Positions 13,379-15,539 of a stretch of 15,539 bases of DNA are shown one piece after another. The stretch spans positions 1 to 15,539 of the forward strand of contig JAIKXO010000075.1 in the NCBI GenBank assembly GCA_024684065.1, given 5' to 3'. Every line of letters starts with the position of its first letter. Within the stretch, counting starts at the first letter, position 1. This stretch comes from Lachnospiraceae bacterium (GTDB lineage: Bacteria > Bacillota_A > Clostridia > Lachnospirales > Lachnospiraceae). The translations under genes and the position numbers were made by a program. A model generated the notes under the pieces. It had not been told where the DNA came from. It did no database searches and worked only from the letters and a program-made list of their open reading frames with translations.

Positions 13379-14296
13379 ATGACCCCTATGGAAATAACAC
13401 TCCTGTGCATAGGAGTGATTATTTTTGCCGCAAGCTTTTTCATAAAAGACAAGTCACCGGCGAAATCCGAAAAGGATGTTGAAAACGAGCAGGAGCAGAT
13501 CCGTGAACTTATGGAGCGTGAGCTTGACAGCATGAAGACCAGGGTGAACGACGTAACGGACGAGACCGTCGAATACGCCATGGAAAAGGCCGAGCGCTCG
13601 CTTGAGAAGATATCCAACGAAAAGATAATGGCGGTCAATGATTACTCCAATATGATAATGGAGGAGATCGACAAGAACCATAAGGAAGTCATGTTCCTGT
13701 ATGACATGCTTAATGATAAGCAGGTTGATGTGAAGAATTCCGTAAGGAAGGCGGAGGCGGCCGTTAAGGAGGTAGAAGATCTTTCGGTACAGGCCCAGGA
13801 AAGCTCCGAGGAGTTTAAGAGAAACCTTGATGATTATTCAAATCAGAAGATTGAGGAGGTCAGGCAGGCGTCTGAACCCGAGTATACTCCGTATATCCCT
13901 CCGAAGGTGGAAAAGCCAATGACTGCCATAGATATGTTAAAAGCAAGGCAGAGCGAAGTGGAGCCGGTATTTAACAAGTTAAACGCGGACAGCTTCAAGT
14001 CGGTGGATCCCAATGAGATAACCCTGACTAATCCGGAGGACGTTTTCAGGCCCGTATCGGCTGCGCCGGCTGCTTCCATGGAAGAGCAGTCCGGATTTAT
14101 TGATACGATAAAGGATGATGTGCCAAAGGAGCCCAAGAAGCAGAGCAGCTTTATGAAGGGCTTTGGCGGCAATAAGGGAAACAACAACCAGAAGATAATA
14201 GAGCTTCATGAGCAGGGGCTGTCGACCGTGGATATCGCAAAGGAACTGAATCTGGGGGTCGGAGAAGTCAAGCTCGTTATTGACCTGTTTAAGTGA
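13379..14296 (+). CDS. Membrane-anchored coiled-coil protein with C-terminal HTH-like segment (DUF6115-like, SwrB-like position)
   Basis: From ATG 13379 the protein has 305 residues. A single N-terminal hydrophobic helix (about 3-22, PMEITLLCIGVIIFAASFFI) is followed by Lys/Asp. A long highly charged coiled coil runs from about 31 to 165. Then comes a Pro/Ser-rich linker (about 170-265). The C-terminus (268-305) carries a helix-turn-helix-like motif, KIIELHEQGLSTVDIAKELN then LGVGEVKLVIDLFK, as in proteins grouped under DUF6115. Bacillus subtilis has SwrB at the equivalent place after sigD: a short protein with one N-terminal helix and a coiled coil, needed for activation of flagellar export. 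I infer a comparable role, but sequence homology cannot be shown by eye. Confidence 0.8.
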   Translation: MTPMEITLLCIGVIIFAASFFIKDKSPAKSEKDVENEQEQIRELMERELDSMKTRVNDVTDETVEYAMEKAERSLEKISNEKIMAVNDYSNMIMEEIDKNHKEVMFLYDMLNDKQVDVKNSVRKAEAAVKEVEDLSVQAQESSEEFKRNLDDYSNQKIEEVRQASEPEYTPYIPPKVEKPMTAIDMLKARQSEVEPVFNKLNADSFKSVDPNEITLTNPEDVFRPVSAAPAASMEEQSGFIDTIKDDVPKEPKKQSSFMKGFGGNKGNNNQKIIELHEQGLSTVDIAKELNLGVGEVKLVIDLFK

Positions 14297-14403
14297 CGGT
14301 GCCGTGATCTCCCGTGTACGGACCGGGAACACATGCGATGATCTGTGAGTTCTTCCGGACAAAAAGTTCAAAAGTCCGCGGGGATACGGCCATACTTTAT
14401 TGC

Positions 14404-14409
14404 GAGGGG
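14404..14409 (+). promoter_or_regulatory. Ribosome binding site that sets the start of the MltG/YceG-like gene
   Basis: GAGGGG is 6 bases before ATG 14416. The open frame extends upstream to a GTG at 14314, but that stretch encodes no recognisable signal or domain and lacks a ribosome binding site. Confidence 0.75.
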
Positions 14410-14415
14410 CAGAAT

Positions 14416-15234
14416 ATGGGATTAAGACTATATTTAAGAGGCCTGGGGCTTGGGATAATAGTCACGGCGCTTCTTATGGGGTATACCTTAGGAAACCGGA
14501 AAGAGGCTCTGACGGATTCGGAGATCAGGTCAAGAGCCGCCGACCTCGGGATGGTCGAAGAGGATAAGCTGCTTATCAAGCCTTCCGGGGATGCTTCAGA
14601 GTCTGAGGCGGGCGCGATAATCGTCGAAGGAGAAAAAGAGGTTTCAGAAGAGGATGCACAGCCTTCCGCCGAAAACGGTGAAGCAGATGCCGCGCCTGAT
14701 ACTGATGATCCTTCCGATACTCCTTCCGATACTCCTGATGATACAGAGATTTCCGATGAGAAGGACGTACCGGCCGATATTGAGTTTAAGGATGATTCAG
14801 ATCCGGATGTTTCCGACCAGGTCGGCCGTAACGGGGAATCTACCCATGAGCTTAACGTATCGGGAAGCATAGATAATGAGGAGGAGACGGTTTCTTCAGG
14901 GACAAAGGAGCCTGAAGAGGAGACTTCCGCCAATACCGAAAAGGATAAAGAAACTGCCGCTGCTCCTGCTTCCGATCAGAAGCCTGATGATAAGAGCACG
15001 GCGGGGAGCGGTAATACAAATAAAACAGGGTCCGAAAAGATCACGGTCGGGAAGGTGAGCGATTCGATGCAGGTTGCAAGACAGCTTGAGCAGGCCGGAA
15101 TAATAGATGATGCCGCCAAATTTGATGAGTATCTTGTATCAAGAAAGATAGACAGATATATCGGCTCGGGGAACTTTGATATCCCGTGGAGCGCTTCCTT
15201 TGAAGAGATAGCAAAGATCCTGACCGGAAGATGA
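14416..15234 (+). CDS. Membrane-anchored protein with C-terminal MltG/YceG-like LysM-type domain, no catalytic domain
   Basis: The 272-residue protein begins with a basic N-terminus and one hydrophobic helix (about 9-24). A long, acidic, low-complexity region (about 55-205; Asp, Glu, Ser, Thr, Pro) follows, probably extracytoplasmic. The last ~65 residues (KITVGKVSDSMQVARQLEQA, then IDRYIGSGNFDIPWSASFEE, ending IAKILTGR) resemble the LysM-like N-terminal subdomain of YceG/MltG. There the same pattern (bind, order the residue range, 'GxYxIPxGxSxEEIxxxLTGR') precedes the endolytic transglycosylase domain. That catalytic domain is absent, so this is not a murein hydrolase by itself. It could bind peptidoglycan or a partner enzyme. 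It is the last gene before degV; its link to motility is unproven. Confidence 0.75.
   Translation: MGLRLYLRGLGLGIIVTALLMGYTLGNRKEALTDSEIRSRAADLGMVEEDKLLIKPSGDASESEAGAIIVEGEKEVSEEDAQPSAENGEADAAPDTDDPSDTPSDTPDDTEISDEKDVPADIEFKDDSDPDVSDQVGRNGESTHELNVSGSIDNEEETVSSGTKEPEEETSANTEKDKETAAAPASDQKPDDKSTAGSGNTNKTGSEKITVGKVSDSMQVARQLEQAGIIDDAAKFDEYLVSRKIDRYIGSGNFDIPWSASFEEIAKILTGR
14710..14733 (+). repeat. Two exact 12-base tandem units inside the acidic linker
   Basis: CCTTCCGATACT occurs twice in a row and keeps the frame, producing the peptide DPSDTPSDTPDD. Such units change copy number by slippage and would vary the linker length between strains. Confidence 0.8.
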
Positions 15235-15363
15235 TGGGAGAGCACGGGAACGATCCGCAGGTCATGTGCACAAGCCACTTGAAAAGCGACTAAGTGCAAA
15301 GCGGTCAGGAAACCTTTTTAAAATAATTTAAGTATTATAGTATCAATCGTAAGGAAAGAAAAT
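15235..15363 (+). other. Gap between the MltG-like gene and degV, possible transcription-unit boundary
   Basis: The left half holds a CACTT/AAGTG pairing (15273-15294 region) and imperfect direct repeats AAGCCACT/AAGCGACT. The right half (15315-15346) is A/T-rich, with TATTAT (15333-15338) and TATAGT (15336-15341) as possible -10 elements but no good -35. AAGGAAAG (15351-15358) is the ribosome binding site for degV. The change in composition suggests a new promoter for degV. No clear terminator is seen. Confidence 0.35.
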
Positions 15364-15539
15364 ATGAGTGATTATATCGTGAGCTGCTGTTCAACGGTCG
15401 ATCTGACCGAAGAATATCTGAGAAAAAGGGAAATTGAATATGTGAATTTCCATTATGAACTGGATGGAAAAGAGTATCCGGATGATCTCGGGCGCTCAAT
15501 GCCATTTGCGGAATTCTACCGGAAGATGGCGGACGGCGC
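15364..15539 (+). CDS. DegV-family protein, N-terminal part (3' end cut by the window)
   Basis: The frame from ATG 15364 is open to the window edge (58 complete codons). The N-terminus MSDYIVSCCSTVDLTEEYL matches the DegV start, in which the conserved Ser/Thr pair (here SCCST) contributes to the fatty-acid binding site. It continues with YVNFHYELDGKEYPDDLGRS and MPFAEFYRKMADG, a segment well known in DegV proteins of Clostridia. Family members bind long-chain fatty acids and can act as the binding subunit of fatty-acid kinase (FakB). Its own A/T-rich upstream region suggests it is separate from the fla/che operon. The missing C-terminus prevents checking the rest of the domain. Confidence 0.9.
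   Translation, partial: MSDYIVSCCSTVDLTEEYLRKREIEYVNFHYELDGKEYPDDLGRSMPFAEFYRKMADG

Noticed and set aside
14367..14396. TTCAAA-18 bases-CATACT as a sigma-A promoter for the MltG-like gene.
   Set aside because: Each hexamer matches the consensus at only 4 of 6 positions and the spacer is not optimal. This occurs often by chance.
14314..14415. Upstream GTG start for the MltG-like gene.
   Set aside because: The added 34 residues have no signal or domain features, while ATG 14416 has GAGGGG at proper spacing and begins directly before the membrane helix.
15301..15325. Intrinsic terminator formed by AGGAAACCTTTTT before degV.
   Set aside because: The stem is only 3 bp, or a weak bulged extension of it, too little to support a terminator.

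Overview
The window is the 3' half of a large flagellar/chemotaxis (fla/che) operon from a Gram-positive anaerobe of the Clostridia, most likely a member of the Lachnospiraceae. This placement rests on gene order, protein style (FlhF, FlhG with a DQAxxLR start, CheC/CheD, a SigD-type sigma factor), frequent AGA/AGG arginine codons and strong Shine-Dalgarno sequences; no rRNA or other marker confirms it. All fifteen genes that I call are on the + strand. Gaps are short (1 to 146 bases) and nothing suggests a mobile element, a CRISPR array, a tRNA or a recently acquired segment.

Layout: bases 1-302 are the end of flhB. Then come flhA (export gate), flhF (GTPase), flhG/ylxH (MinD-like ATPase), a PilZ/YcgR-type c-di-GMP receptor, cheB, cheA, cheW, cheC, cheD, a small two-helix membrane protein of unknown function, and fliA/sigD (the flagellar sigma factor). 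The operon tail holds a FapA/DUF342 polymer-like protein, a membrane-anchored coiled-coil protein ending in a helix-turn-helix-like segment (SwrB-like in position and build), and a membrane protein ending in an MltG/YceG-like LysM-type domain. A DegV-family gene is cut by the right edge and probably starts the next transcription unit.

Together: FlhB and FlhA form the secretion gate of the flagellar export machine. FlhF and FlhG set flagellar position and number. The PilZ protein probably links c-di-GMP to motility. CheA/CheW form the receptor-coupled kinase, and CheB, CheC and CheD give three adaptation and signal-termination arms (demethylation, CheY-P dephosphorylation, receptor deamidation), as in Bacillus. 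SigD would switch on late flagellar genes. CheY, CheR and FlgM are not in the window.

The coding content is a largely conserved motility operon, and I do not claim a wholly new system. The least explained material lies in the gaps. There is a perfect 20-bp inverted repeat directly after the flhA stop codon. A 13-base motif (CTGAGTTTTATAA and near copies) recurs 2-3 bases after the stop codons of flhB, flhA and cheD. Two clusters of consecutive hairpins, before flhF and before the DUF6115-like gene, share the junction TTTTTGTCAANAAT. The flhF start and the start of the small membrane protein lack a convincing ribosome binding site.
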